Of a stretch of 8,930 nucleotides of DNA, positions 1 through 7,259 are shown one piece after another. A program made the translations under genes and the position numbers. A model generated the notes under the pieces. That model was not told the origin of the DNA, searched no databases, and worked only from the letters and a program-made list of their open reading frames with translations. The stretch lies in contig JABJCS010000749.1 in assembly GCA_018665505.1 (NCBI GenBank), positions 1 to 8,930 on the forward strand, given 5' to 3'. Position 1 is the stretch's first letter, and every line of letters begins with the position of its first letter. The stretch is from Alphaproteobacteria bacterium (GTDB lineage Bacteria > Pseudomonadota > Alphaproteobacteria > UBA8366).

Positions 1-1
1 A

Positions 2-229
2 TATGTGGATGTCTTGGACTTGGCCTACCAAGATGTCGCGCGGGCTTTGGAATTGTCACCACGGTATCCCGAAGCTCTGCTCGAGCGCGGCATCATTTTC
101 CGTCTACAAGGTCGCAATGAAGACGCGCGGCAGGATTGGGTGGCTCTCATACGCCTCTATGAAGGAACGCCCGCGGCCGATGCCGCGCAGCGGAATCTCG
201 AAAAACTCGATGTAAAAGTTAAAGAGTAG
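2..229 (+). CDS. C-terminal part of a TPR-repeat protein (5' end outside window)
   Basis: The frame is open from the left edge to a TAG at 227-229, so this is the 3' end of a longer gene; the GTG at position 5 is not needed as a start. The 75 visible residues carry a tetratricopeptide pattern: an A-helix with DLAYQDVARALELSPRYPEA, then ALLERGIIFRLQGRNEDARQDW as the next helix pair, followed by a capping helix (PAADAAQRNLEKL) and a charged tail. The alternating small/large residues and the 'ALEL.P.YPEAL..RG' wording are typical of TPRs in bacterial protein-interaction or lipoprotein scaffolds. The specific role, location and any N-terminal domain cannot be told from this fragment. It converges on the small gene at 237-401, with 7 bases between the two stop codons. 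Confidence 0.75.
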   Translation, partial: YVDVLDLAYQDVARALELSPRYPEALLERGIIFRLQGRNEDARQDWVALIRLYEGTPAADAAQRNLEKLDVKVKE

Positions 230-236
230 ATCGACA

Positions 237-401
237 CTAGTCTAAGTGTTCGTCGTGGTCGTCGGTCTCCAGATCGGCCTTCAATGATTCGTAAACCAAA
301 CGCTCGTCTGCCTTCTGCTTCGCATTGCTGCCAGCCGAATGGTAATCCGTGTTCGAACTGCGAACGGCGCCCATAAGTCGGTCAATTAAACGGTTCGACA
401 T
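237..401 (-). CDS. Small hydrophilic protein, 54 residues, unknown function
   Basis: I do not recognise this protein. The frame starts at an ATG at 399-401 and ends with TAG at 237-239. A strong Shine-Dalgarno, AGGAG, lies 9 bases upstream of the ATG (complement of about 411-415), which is the main reason to believe the gene. The N-terminus (MSNRLIDRLMGAVRSSN) could form a short amphipathic helix. The middle is rich in Lys, Gln, Ala and Glu, and the last dozen residues are very acidic (DLETDDHDEHLD). There is no signal peptide, membrane segment, Cys pair or obvious DNA-binding motif. It stands apart from the downstream-facing catabolic block: the dioxygenase gene on the same strand ends 101 bases upstream of this start. 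It could be a lineage-specific small protein; a false ORF is less likely given the ribosome site. Confidence 0.6.
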   Translation of the reverse strand: MSNRLIDRLMGAVRSSNTDYHSAGSNAKQKADERLVYESLKADLETDDHDEHLD

Positions 402-478
402 GTTCTAGTACTCCTGCCCAATTTGATGCTGCTTATGCCGCAGCTGAAGGACCCTAACACGCAAACCTGACCAAAAGG

Positions 479-496
479 TTAATGTCCGTACATTAA
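479..496. terminator. 7-bp inverted repeat after the dioxygenase gene, weak terminator candidate
   Basis: The sequence TTAATGT-CCGT-ACATTAA is a perfect 7-bp inverted repeat with a 4-base loop, just beyond the stop of the minus-strand dioxygenase gene (503-505). A second short repeat (AACCT...AGGTT, 464-480) adjoins it. Read on the minus strand the hairpin is A/T-rich and followed only by ACCTTTTGG, so a classical intrinsic terminator is doubtful. It could instead be an operator for the small gene that starts at 401. Confidence 0.3.
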
Positions 497-502
497 TTTG
501 AT

Positions 503-1375
503 TTATTTTTCATCTATGATCGGACCCACCCCTTTTACCCGAGTTTGGCGCATCCGGCGGCGGTACTTATCGGCATCGTAGCCGCTGCCGCGGTGGAGCA
601 AACACCGATTGTCCCAAATCACCAAATCACCGACTTTCCAGGCATGTGAGTAGACATGCTCTGCCGCTGTCGCGCGGACGACCAAATCGTCGAGCAAATC
701 GCGGCTTTTCTCGAAATCCCATCCTTCGATTTCCTTGGCATGAGATCCTGCAAAGAAGTTTTTTGCGCCTGTGCTCGGATTTTTTCGCACGAGTTTTTGT
801 CGCACCGGCGGCAAGGAGGCGGCATGCGCCGGCGTCACTGCGTCGGGCCCGACCTTGGAGCGCGAGAAGACGTAATCGTGGATCGCCACCAAAGGGTCGA
901 TCGTCGATTTTGTATCCGCGGGAAGACGTTCGTACGACGCGCGTTCGCTCACGAACTCGGTCGCGCCGCCCTCGTCCGGGACTTCATAGGCGCACATGAT
1001 CGATACATAGGTCGGCACGTCGCGGAATGATGAGTCCGAATGCCACAAGTTGTTTCCAGTTTGGAAACGCGTCTTTTGGTGAGAATTCCCAAGGGTGCTG
1101 CCATCCTCCTGAACATTTCCAATGGTGCCGAAATACTCGACCACGCCGTCCTGTCCCAGCTTTACGTGATTGGGCTCCGGCTCACCAAGCAGCCGCGTAA
1201 ATGCCAGTTGGAGATCGTCGTCAAGCGGTTGATCTGGAAAGCAAAGAAAAGAATAATCGTCGATCGCTCGTTGAATGTCGGCGACGGAATCGGTGGATAT
1301 CGGCTCGCGTAGATCGATACCGGTCACGCGGGCGCCAAAGTCGGCGTGCAACGGTTCCACATTGAGTAAGCTCAT
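503..1375 (-). CDS. TfdA/TauD-family Fe(II)/2-oxoglutarate-dependent dioxygenase
   Basis: This 290-residue protein is a cytoplasmic non-haem iron oxygenase that couples 2-oxoglutarate decarboxylation to hydroxylation of a substrate, often cleaving a C-O or C-S bond. The facial triad is visible as H112 and D114 in LWHSDSS and H261 in CLLHRG. R272 and R276, 11 and 15 residues after the distal His, match the spacing of the 2-oxoglutarate/substrate arginines in TauD. Length and wording (WHSDSSF, GGATEF, VGDLVIWDNRCLLHRG) are closer to 2,4-D dioxygenase TfdA and its alphaproteobacterial relatives than to taurine dioxygenase, so an aryloxy- or related acid is a reasonable guess, but the true substrate is unknown. 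The ATG at 1373-1375 has AAGGAG 6 bases upstream. It lies 77 bases after the MFS gene on the same strand and is probably the last gene of the block. Confidence 0.9.
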   Translation of the reverse strand: MSLLNVEPLHADFGARVTGIDLREPISTDSVADIQRAIDDYSFLCFPDQPLDDDLQLAFTRLLGEPEPNHVKLGQDGVVEYFGTIGNVQEDGSTLGNSHQKTRFQTGNNLWHSDSSFRDVPTYVSIMCAYEVPDEGGATEFVSERASYERLPADTKSTIDPLVAIHDYVFSRSKVGPDAVTPAHAASLPPVRQKLVRKNPSTGAKNFFAGSHAKEIEGWDFEKSRDLLDDLVVRATAAEHVYSHAWKVGDLVIWDNRCLLHRGSGYDADKYRRRMRQTRVKGVGPIIDEK

Positions 1376-1452
1376 CTGAGTCTCCTTCTAATTCGCGCCG
1401 TGTCCGTAATTCAATATTGTGTCGACTTGTCTTCGACGACAGGGCTTAGAAC

Positions 1453-3015
1453 TTATCGTTTCCGCCGTCCGGCTCCGCCAATCATCCAGGCCGGGCCGAC
1501 AGCAACCAAAGCGACCAGGGCGATGACCAGGAAGGTGTCTTGAAAGCCAAGCGTGCTCGCCTGTGCTTGGATGACCTTCGAGAGGTAATCGAGCGCCCCA
1601 CTAGTCTGAACTGTGTCTGACATGCCGAACTCGCTGAGCAATTTGCGAACGGAGCTCAGCAATTCAAAGGTCGTTTGGTTCGCCGATGTTTGGGTCGCGG
1701 TCAGGGCCTGTCCGTGGAATTGCGCACGATGCTCGAAAAACGCGGTCAGCAAGGTGATGCCGAACCCGCCGCCAAGATTGCGGAAGAACGTGGCGCTGGA
1801 CGCCCCGCGGGCGAGTTTCTCCGCAGGTACGGCTTTGAGCGCACCGGCACTCAACGCGGGAATGGCGAGACTGAGTCCGATTCTATTGATCGCCGTATAG
1901 CCGACCAGCGCCCAGAATCCGGTATTTACGTCAATGACACTGATCAGCAAAAACCCGACGGCGAAGATCAGCAAGCCGCCGGCGATCGGCACATGGGCGG
2001 AGACGGAATCCGTGATTCGACCGGCCAACGGGAAGAATATCATCATGACCAGACCGCCCGGTGCGAGCAGCAAACCGGCGTCGGTGGCGCTGTAATTCTG
2101 GATCGTTTGCACGAAGACGGGAATGAAATATCCCGACGCGAACAGGCCCGCGCCGAAGACGAACCCCGCCAACATGATCAGCGCGAATTGCCGGTCGCGG
2201 AACAGACTGAGATCGAGGAACGGATAGGCCGCCTTGGTCTCCCACCAGATGAAGATGCCCATCAAGGCGCTTCCACCGACCAATCGCAAGACGATGGCGT
2301 CTGAGGTCCAGCCCCAACGCTGGCCGTTCGACAGGCCGCTGAGGAGAACGAAGGTGGCGACGAAGATCAGCACAAAACCCGTCCAATCGAAGGGCGGTAG
2401 GCGGCGCGCCAATTTTTTGGTCGGCATGAAGATGAGGCTCAATAACAAGGCCGGCAGGCAAAACGGCAGCGGCAGATAGAATAAATAACGCCAACTGATA
2501 TTGTCGATGGCGAGCCCGCCGAGGATCGGCCCGAAGGTCGGTGCGAGGACCGTGCCGAGCCCGTAGAGTCCGACCGCCATGCCGCGCCGCTCGGGCGGAA
2601 AGACGCTGAAGATGGAAAACATCGCCAACGGCTGACCGACACCGGTCGCTGCCCCCTGTAACACCCGGCCCAACACCAGTAAGTCGATATTGGGCGCGGT
2701 GGCGCTCATCAACGAGCCGGCGGCGAAGACCAACATGGTCAGGAAATAGGTGACCCGTTGCCCCAAAACTTCGATCAACCAGGAACTCAGCAGCATGGTC
2801 GTCGACATGGTGGCAAGGAACCCGGTCGCCATCCATTGAGCTTGATCAAGACCGACCCCATAGGCGCCCATGACGGCGGGCACGGCGACATTCACCATCG
2901 ATGTCGCGAACCCCATGGCGATGGCGCCGATCATGACTGTGAGCGTCACGAACCAGCGGTAGTTCGGCCCGTACCGCGCGAATAGACTGTCGATGGTGTC
3001 GACGTCGGTGGTCAT
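1453..3015 (-). CDS. DHA2 (EmrB/QacA)-family MFS multidrug-type exporter
   Basis: This 520-residue inner-membrane protein has the length and hydrophobic pattern of a 14-TM drug:H+ antiporter. After a short cytoplasmic N-terminus, the first helix spans about residues 20-46. GRVLQGAATGVGQPLA (116-131) is the motif B region, and GLGTVLAPTFGPILGG (152-167) is the antiporter motif C of TM5. A second transporter half follows residue 210, with a loop at about 425-485 before the last helix. The basic C-terminus (GRRKR) fits a cytoplasmic end. Oddly, the Asp usual in the TM1 motif D1 (as in EmrB 'LDTTIANVAIP') is Ala37 here (FATSMVNVAVP), so proton coupling or substrate choice may differ. No EmrA-type membrane-fusion partner is present. 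The ATG at 3013-3015 has GGAG 5 bases upstream. It probably exports a substrate or product of the neighbouring oxygenases. Confidence 0.9.
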   Translation of the reverse strand: MTTDVDTIDSLFARYGPNYRWFVTLTVMIGAIAMGFATSMVNVAVPAVMGAYGVGLDQAQWMATGFLATMSTTMLLSSWLIEVLGQRVTYFLTMLVFAAGSLMSATAPNIDLLVLGRVLQGAATGVGQPLAMFSIFSVFPPERRGMAVGLYGLGTVLAPTFGPILGGLAIDNISWRYLFYLPLPFCLPALLLSLIFMPTKKLARRLPPFDWTGFVLIFVATFVLLSGLSNGQRWGWTSDAIVLRLVGGSALMGIFIWWETKAAYPFLDLSLFRDRQFALIMLAGFVFGAGLFASGYFIPVFVQTIQNYSATDAGLLLAPGGLVMMIFFPLAGRITDSVSAHVPIAGGLLIFAVGFLLISVIDVNTGFWALVGYTAINRIGLSLAIPALSAGALKAVPAEKLARGASSATFFRNLGGGFGITLLTAFFEHRAQFHGQALTATQTSANQTTFELLSSVRKLLSEFGMSDTVQTSGALDYLSKVIQAQASTLGFQDTFLVIALVALVAVGPAWMIGGAGRRKR

Positions 3016-3085
3016 GTTGCTCCGGTCCCGCCGTGGGAATGGATCGGTGGGTTAGGGAAAGAAGTGATGTGCCGTCCGTCCGCGC

Positions 3086-3095
3086 CTAGGCCTAG
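3086..3095. repeat. 10-bp perfect palindrome CTAGGCCTAG in the caspase-MFS gap
   Basis: This palindrome lies in the 106-base gap between the caspase-domain gene stop (3122) and the MFS start (3015). It could be an operator for MFS transcription or chance. No run of T follows, so it is not a terminator. The gap otherwise shows only the MFS ribosome site. Confidence 0.25.
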
Positions 3096-3121
3096 ACCGC
3101 AGTGTGTAGGGCGGCGTGCGG

Positions 3122-4579
3122 TTATTTCCGGACGAACAAGAAATCGCCGCCGTCATGGCCGGAATCGCGAACGTCGGAATATTCCGGTGTCTGCTTGGCA
3201 TCGAGAATGACCGGCCTGCGGATGGCAGCAAACAATCGTGTCCCATCGATGATATCCGGATTATCAGAAAGCGCGTTGAGGAAGGCTCGTGCGAAAGGGG
3301 AATTGCCACCACCCCCATTATCTTCCACCGGCTCCAACCCGCCGGAGACCATGGCGACGCGGGCCCGTTTGCGTGCAATCCGCTTGAGATAATTAGCGTC
3401 GCGTAAGCCGACGCTGGCGGAACGTGTTAGCGTGCCGGAATAACAGCTGTCGGCAACGACCATAACATGTTTCGCGGCAAGGGATTTGAGTGTGTCCGTG
3501 ATGTCTGCGTTGGACAGCCATTTCGACCGCCGTCCCTTTTTGGCGTCGACCGGCAGCCAATAGCCACGGTCCGTACTCTCGTCCAGCCACCCGTGTCCGG
3601 CGTAGTAGATCAACAAATTGTCCTGGAACTCGAGTGTCTCCAAGTAGTCGTCGAAGGCATCGATGATATCGTCACGGGTTGGGTCGAGCAGAAGTCGGAC
3701 TTTGAAGCCGTATAAGGTTTCGAGCTTAGCCGCGATGGACTTCGCATCGTTGATCGCGGTCTTGAGTTTCGGCAAATGCTTATACGCGTTCGCGCCGATC
3801 ACGAGCGCATGGTAATTCCCGAATTGAATATCGGCGACGGCTTCGCTGGCGGCGGTCGGATTGGTTTGACGTTCGATCAAGGACCGCATTTGGTTTTCCG
3901 CGAGCCGCACGAACATGCCGCTTGGAAACTCTTTCAGATAACGTTGGAAATCCGTTACCCGGTTGGAGAACTTGATCTCTTCCCACGCCGCGGAATCTTG
4001 TGCCGCCTCCGACATGCTGCGCGTTGCGACCTGTTGCGGTGCTGCTTCCAGCGGTTTCAAGGCGTGGGTGGTGCTGCCTTCCGGGTAAATGACGGATTCA
4101 AGTGACTGCTTTGTCCTCTTTCCGTCCGCTTCGTCGCGACCGGTCGCTTTAATCGCAACCCTCTCGGATTTGACGATGAGTCCGGCAACAGGATCGTACC
4201 AATGGGTGGTCTTGTATTTGGATTGGTCTATCGATCCGCCACCAGCTTGGAACAATTCCCCCGTTCCCGTCTCGACCACGACATAAGTCGCGTATCGCGC
4301 ATCGTTTACATTGACGAAAGCCGTCGATTTGACTTCTAAGTCAATCTTCCATGCGCGCGGAGCACCGGACCACTCGTGTATTTCTATGACAGGAACAGAG
4401 ATCTTGTTACCAACTTTAAGCGGCCAAAATTCTTTCAGTGCCGCGACTGCGTCGTCATCAATTTTTGAATTAAAGGGATAGTTTGAACTCGTTGTATATT
4501 GCCATTCGCCTTCGCGCAGGAACATACCGTAAAGGGTCATCCAGTCGCGCCCGCCGTTTAATTTGAGCACCATCTCCAT
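3122..4579 (-). CDS. Caspase-family (peptidase C14) protein, portion downstream of an in-frame amber codon
   Basis: This intact stretch encodes 485 residues. Residues 1-180 form an uncharacterised N-terminal domain (LKLNGGRDWMTLYG; later VVVETGTGELFQAGGG). A short helical element at about 199-235 has the pattern AWEEIK.S...DFQRYLKEFPSG.F...AE, common in bacterial caspase-like proteins. The p20-like caspase domain runs from about 254 (YHALVIGANAY) to the end, with catalytic His329 in YYAGHGW and Cys379 in DSCYSG, and the typical tail AxQTPEY...DSGHDGGDFLFV. The dyad is complete, so the protease fold itself is not decayed. The ATG at 4579 is unlikely to be the real start: no Shine-Dalgarno precedes it, and the same frame continues upstream through one TAG (4619-4621) into a signal peptide starting at 4744. 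The full reading frame would be 540 codons, with His384/Cys434. It follows the NtaA-like gene on the same strand. Confidence 0.85.
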   Translation of the reverse strand: MEMVLKLNGGRDWMTLYGMFLREGEWQYTTSSNYPFNSKIDDDAVAALKEFWPLKVGNKISVPVIEIHEWSGAPRAWKIDLEVKSTAFVNVNDARYATYVVVETGTGELFQAGGGSIDQSKYKTTHWYDPVAGLIVKSERVAIKATGRDEADGKRTKQSLESVIYPEGSTTHALKPLEAAPQQVATRSMSEAAQDSAAWEEIKFSNRVTDFQRYLKEFPSGMFVRLAENQMRSLIERQTNPTAASEAVADIQFGNYHALVIGANAYKHLPKLKTAINDAKSIAAKLETLYGFKVRLLLDPTRDDIIDAFDDYLETLEFQDNLLIYYAGHGWLDESTDRGYWLPVDAKKGRRSKWLSNADITDTLKSLAAKHVMVVADSCYSGTLTRSASVGLRDANYLKRIARKRARVAMVSGGLEPVEDNGGGGNSPFARAFLNALSDNPDIIDGTRLFAAIRRPVILDAKQTPEYSDVRDSGHDGGDFLFVRK

Positions 4580-4618
4580 ATCGTCAGTCTTGGTGACGGT
4601 GAAGCTTTGCTGGCCGTA

Positions 4619-4744
4619 CTATGCCGTCGTTCCGACGGGCACGGGACGGTAGGGTGCCGGTTCAAGATCTGGCGTTTGAGCGGAGGCAGCGCCGGCCCAA
4701 ATGCAAGCGAGGACCGCAAAAGAAAATTTTCTCATCATATTCAT
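4619..4744 (-). pseudogene. Signal-peptide leader of the caspase-domain gene, ended by an in-frame TAG
   Basis: Starting at the ATG at 4742-4744 (or in-frame ATGs at 4736-4738 and 4733-4735), 41 codons read MNMMRKFSFAVLACIWAGAA, then SAQTPDLEPAPYRPVPVGTTA, then TAG at 4619-4621. This is a clear Sec signal peptide: a basic n-region, a hydrophobic core FAVLACIWAGAA, and an SPase I site ASA|Q after residue 22. A lipoprotein reading at VLA|C is less likely. After the TAG the same frame continues as YGQQSFTVTKTDD and then into the caspase-domain protein with no frameshift. So leader and protease are one gene split by a single nonsense codon. The start lies 13 bases after the stop of the NtaA-like gene, with only a weak ribosome site (AGG about 12 bases upstream), suggesting translational coupling. 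TAG is also a real stop in neighbouring genes, so a reassigned code is unlikely. Confidence 0.75.
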
Positions 4745-4757
4745 CTAACAACATAAC

Positions 4758-6095
4758 CTATGTCATAAAGTAACGATTCTCCGGCCGCGGCAAACCGAGA
4801 TTCTCGCGCAGTGTAATACCTTCGTATTCGGTTCGGAACAGTCCTCTCTTTTGTAGAACGGGCACCACCCGGTCGACGAAATCGTCGAGACCTTCCGGCA
4901 AATATGGGAACATGATGTTGAACCCGTCGCAGCCTCGCTCCATCAGCCATTCCTCCATCTGATCGGCGATGGTCTCGGGCGTGCCGACCATGGCGAGTCC
5001 TGAATAACCACCGAGGCGTTGAGCCAATTGCCGGACAGTGAGGTTCTCTTCCCGCGCTAGTTTGATGGCCCGCTCGCGTCCGCTCTGGCTGGTGTTCGTC
5101 TCAGGCACATCCGGGAGTGGGCCATCCGGGTCGAAGACGGAAGCATCGGTGCCAAGCGCGATGGAGAGGGCCGCAACCGAACTTTCATAGTGCACACCGC
5201 TGTCGAGCAAGGCGCGTTTTTCTTGCGCTTCCTCGGTCGTATCGCCGACCACGACGAGACAACCCGGCAGAACTTTTAAGTGGTCCGGGTCGCGGCCGAG
5301 CTTCTCCATCCGGCCCTTCACGTCCGCGTAAAACGCCTGTCCGTCGGCAAGGGTTCGGGCCGATGCGAAAATAGCCTCCGCGGTCTCTGCCGCCAATTGC
5401 CGTCCAGCTTCCGATGCGCCCGCTTGCACGATCACCGGCCAGCCTTGGACCGGGCGGCCGATGTTCAACGGACCCCGGACCGAGAAATACTTCCCTTTAT
5501 GATCCAGCGTGCGCATTTTCTCGGGGTCGAAGTAGACGCCGCTTTCAACATCGCGGATGAAGGCGTCGTCAGCCCAACTGTCCCAGAGGCTGGTGACCAC
5601 ATCGTAAAATTCGCGCGCTCGGTTATAGCGCTCATCATGCTCCATCTGCTCGTCGATCCCGAAGTTGAGCGACGCGTTCGGATTCGACGTGGTCACCACG
5701 TTCCAGGCGGCGCGGCCGCCACTGATGTGATCGAGGGACGCGAAGCGTCGCGCGACATGAAACGGCTCCTCGTAAGTGGTGGAGCCGGTGGCGATCAGGC
5801 CCAAGCGTTCGGTGACCGCGGCGAGTGCCGGCAATAACGTCATCGGTTCGAAAGAGGTCGCTGTGGCGCTGCGTTTCAATGCTTCCATCGGCATGTTGAG
5901 GACGGCGAGATGATCGGCCATGAAAAAGGCGTCGAACTTTCCGGCTTCCAGCTTTTGCGCGAATCGCTTGATATGGGCGAAGTTGAAATTGGCGTCGGAG
6001 AAGGCACCCGGATATCGCCAGGCACCGGTGTGAATACTGACCGGACGCATGAAGGCGCCGAGCCGGAGTTGTCGTTTGTCGCTGGAATTCGCCAT
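4758..6095 (-). CDS. NtaA/SnaA/DszA-family FMN-dependent monooxygenase (luciferase-like)
   Basis: This 445-residue protein belongs to the long-chain branch of bacterial luciferase-like TIM-barrel monooxygenases that includes nitrilotriacetate monooxygenase component A, pristinamycin synthase SnaA and dibenzothiophene-sulfone monooxygenase DszA. These use FMNH2 supplied by a separate reductase plus O2 to cleave C-N or C-S bonds. Family wording is seen at the N-terminus (MRPVSIHTGAWRYP, 16-29), at FDAFFMADHLAV (54-65), in the FMN-site region SLDHISGGRAAWNVVTT (120-136), and in GWPVIVQAGASEAGRQ and GTPETIADQMEEW towards the C-terminus. Length is normal for the branch. The substrate cannot be chosen from sequence. 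The ATG at 6093-6095 has GGAG about 10 bases upstream and lies 18 bases after the previous gene's stop. It ends with TAG, 13 bases before the caspase leader. Confidence 0.92.
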   Translation of the reverse strand: MANSSDKRQLRLGAFMRPVSIHTGAWRYPGAFSDANFNFAHIKRFAQKLEAGKFDAFFMADHLAVLNMPMEALKRSATATSFEPMTLLPALAAVTERLGLIATGSTTYEEPFHVARRFASLDHISGGRAAWNVVTTSNPNASLNFGIDEQMEHDERYNRAREFYDVVTSLWDSWADDAFIRDVESGVYFDPEKMRTLDHKGKYFSVRGPLNIGRPVQGWPVIVQAGASEAGRQLAAETAEAIFASARTLADGQAFYADVKGRMEKLGRDPDHLKVLPGCLVVVGDTTEEAQEKRALLDSGVHYESSVAALSIALGTDASVFDPDGPLPDVPETNTSQSGRERAIKLAREENLTVRQLAQRLGGYSGLAMVGTPETIADQMEEWLMERGCDGFNIMFPYLPEGLDDFVDRVVPVLQKRGLFRTEYEGITLRENLGLPRPENRYFMT

Positions 6096-6113
6096 GATGA
6101 GTGTGCTCCGCTC

Positions 6114-7253
6114 TTAATTGAGGCGGAGCCCTGCTTCCTTAAGGAGTGGGATGACGCGGGCGCCAAAAAATTCGAGATCGGGTGCGAAGTCGAAGAAGTT
6201 GATTTGTACCCCGTCGCAACCCGCTTGCTTCAGTTTTAGAAATTGTTCGGTAACTTGCTCGGGCGTGCCGAAGACATGCACGTTTCCGCCGATGATGCGC
6301 TGGTCGCGTTTATGGCCGCGCCAGGAGGATTGATCGCCACTGGTCATCGTGCCCATGAGGCCGTTGACCGCGCCGGTATCCTCGGCTGCGACGATGGCGC
6401 GGCAAACCTCTTCGACTTCGCGTTCGGTCTCGCGGCAGATGACATGCGGATTGATGACCGTGCGAATGGAACGACCTCGCGTGGCGGCGAGATCGCGGAT
6501 GTGTTTGGTATGCGCGGGAAGGGTCGCCAACGCATCGCCGATATCGGCGCCGCCCGGACTGGTGATGAAAATTAAATCGGAATACTGCGTGGCATAAGCG
6601 AGGCCTGCGTCCGAACTACCCGCGCTGACCATGATCGGTCGGCCGTGTGTCGGCTTCGGTGAGACATAGGCGTCGTGCAGTGACCAATGGTCGCCGTTCC
6701 AGGTGACATTGGCATCCTCGCGCCACAGACGCTCGAGCATTTCCGTGAATTCCGTCGCCATGACATATCGTTGGTCGCGCGGGATCGTCTCTAGGCCGAA
6801 CATATCCATCTCGTGGGGGCGGAACCCGGTCACCAAGTTGAGTCCCCAGCGACCGCCGGTCATGTGGTCGAGCGTGGCGCCCATCTTTGCGAGGTGTAAC
6901 GGATGCCAGCCGTAGAGGACATGGACCGTCGAAATCAAGATGATGTTCCGGGTCAGCGCGGCTGTGCCGGCGGTGACCAATAATGGATCGAGTGAATATT
7001 TCCGATATTTGGTCTCCCCGCCGTGACCGTCCTCTCCCAGCCATTGCGCCAATGCAAAGGCGAGGTCGAAGCCGAGCTCTTCCGCGCGCACCGTCAGTTT
7101 GGAATTATAGTCGAAACCCCAATCTGTTCCCCGCGGTGCGCTCGACGGTGTCCAGCCGCCGTTTTGGATCGGCAGGAATAGCCCGAGCATGAGGGGATGG
7201 CGTTGGGCGCGTTCGAGGGGTGTGGCGGCGGCGTTCATGATGCGCTGTGCCAT
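6114..7253 (-). CDS. RutA/SfnG/SsuD-like FMNH2-dependent monooxygenase (luciferase-like)
   Basis: This 379-residue luciferase-family protein is of the shorter type, distinct from its neighbour. The N-terminal LGLFLPIQNGGW (23-34), DWGFDYNSKLTVRAEELGFD (44-63), the flavin-pocket stretch TLDHMTGGRWGLNLVTGFRP (127-146) and MVSAGSSDAGLAYATQYSDL (208-227) match the pyrimidine monooxygenase RutA and the dimethylsulfone monooxygenase SfnG, with SsuD (alkanesulfonate) further off. The expected reaction is insertion of oxygen from a flavin peroxide to open a ring amide or cleave C-S, using reduced FMN from another protein. No other rut genes are present, so a pyrimidine role is not supported. The start chosen (ATG 7251-7253) is only 6 bases after the GST stop with no clear ribosome site, which points to coupled translation; in-frame ATGs at codons 6 and 22 are alternatives. 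Confidence 0.88.
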   Translation of the reverse strand: MAQRIMNAAATPLERAQRHPLMLGLFLPIQNGGWTPSSAPRGTDWGFDYNSKLTVRAEELGFDLAFALAQWLGEDGHGGETKYRKYSLDPLLVTAGTAALTRNIILISTVHVLYGWHPLHLAKMGATLDHMTGGRWGLNLVTGFRPHEMDMFGLETIPRDQRYVMATEFTEMLERLWREDANVTWNGDHWSLHDAYVSPKPTHGRPIMVSAGSSDAGLAYATQYSDLIFITSPGGADIGDALATLPAHTKHIRDLAATRGRSIRTVINPHVICRETEREVEEVCRAIVAAEDTGAVNGLMGTMTSGDQSSWRGHKRDQRIIGGNVHVFGTPEQVTEQFLKLKQAGCDGVQINFFDFAPDLEFFGARVIPLLKEAGLRLN

Positions 7254-7259
7254 CCGAAC

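Noticed and set aside
656..1030. A plus-strand frame opposite the TfdA-like dioxygenase
   Set aside because: The dioxygenase has its full catalytic set on the other strand, and the plus-strand product has no recognisable features.
1675..2304. A 209-codon plus-strand frame opposite the MFS gene
   Set aside because: It is antisense to a well supported gene, with a low-complexity Glu/Arg/Gln-rich product typical of the complement of hydrophobic coding sequence.
1931..2836. A 301-codon open frame on the minus strand within the MFS gene
   Set aside because: It lies in another frame of the clear 14-TM transporter, is Arg/His/Asp-rich as expected of a shifted high-G+C frame, and has no domain or ribosome site.
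4577..4579. ATG at 4577-4579 as the natural start of the caspase-domain protein
   Set aside because: No ribosome site precedes it, and the same frame upstream leads through one TAG to a convincing signal peptide.
4619..4621. TAG as a reassigned or special amino-acid codon (for example pyrrolysine)
   Set aside because: TAG ends the TPR gene, the small gene and the NtaA-like gene in this window, and the context gives no sign of a pyrrolysine enzyme. Simple mutation or error is more likely.
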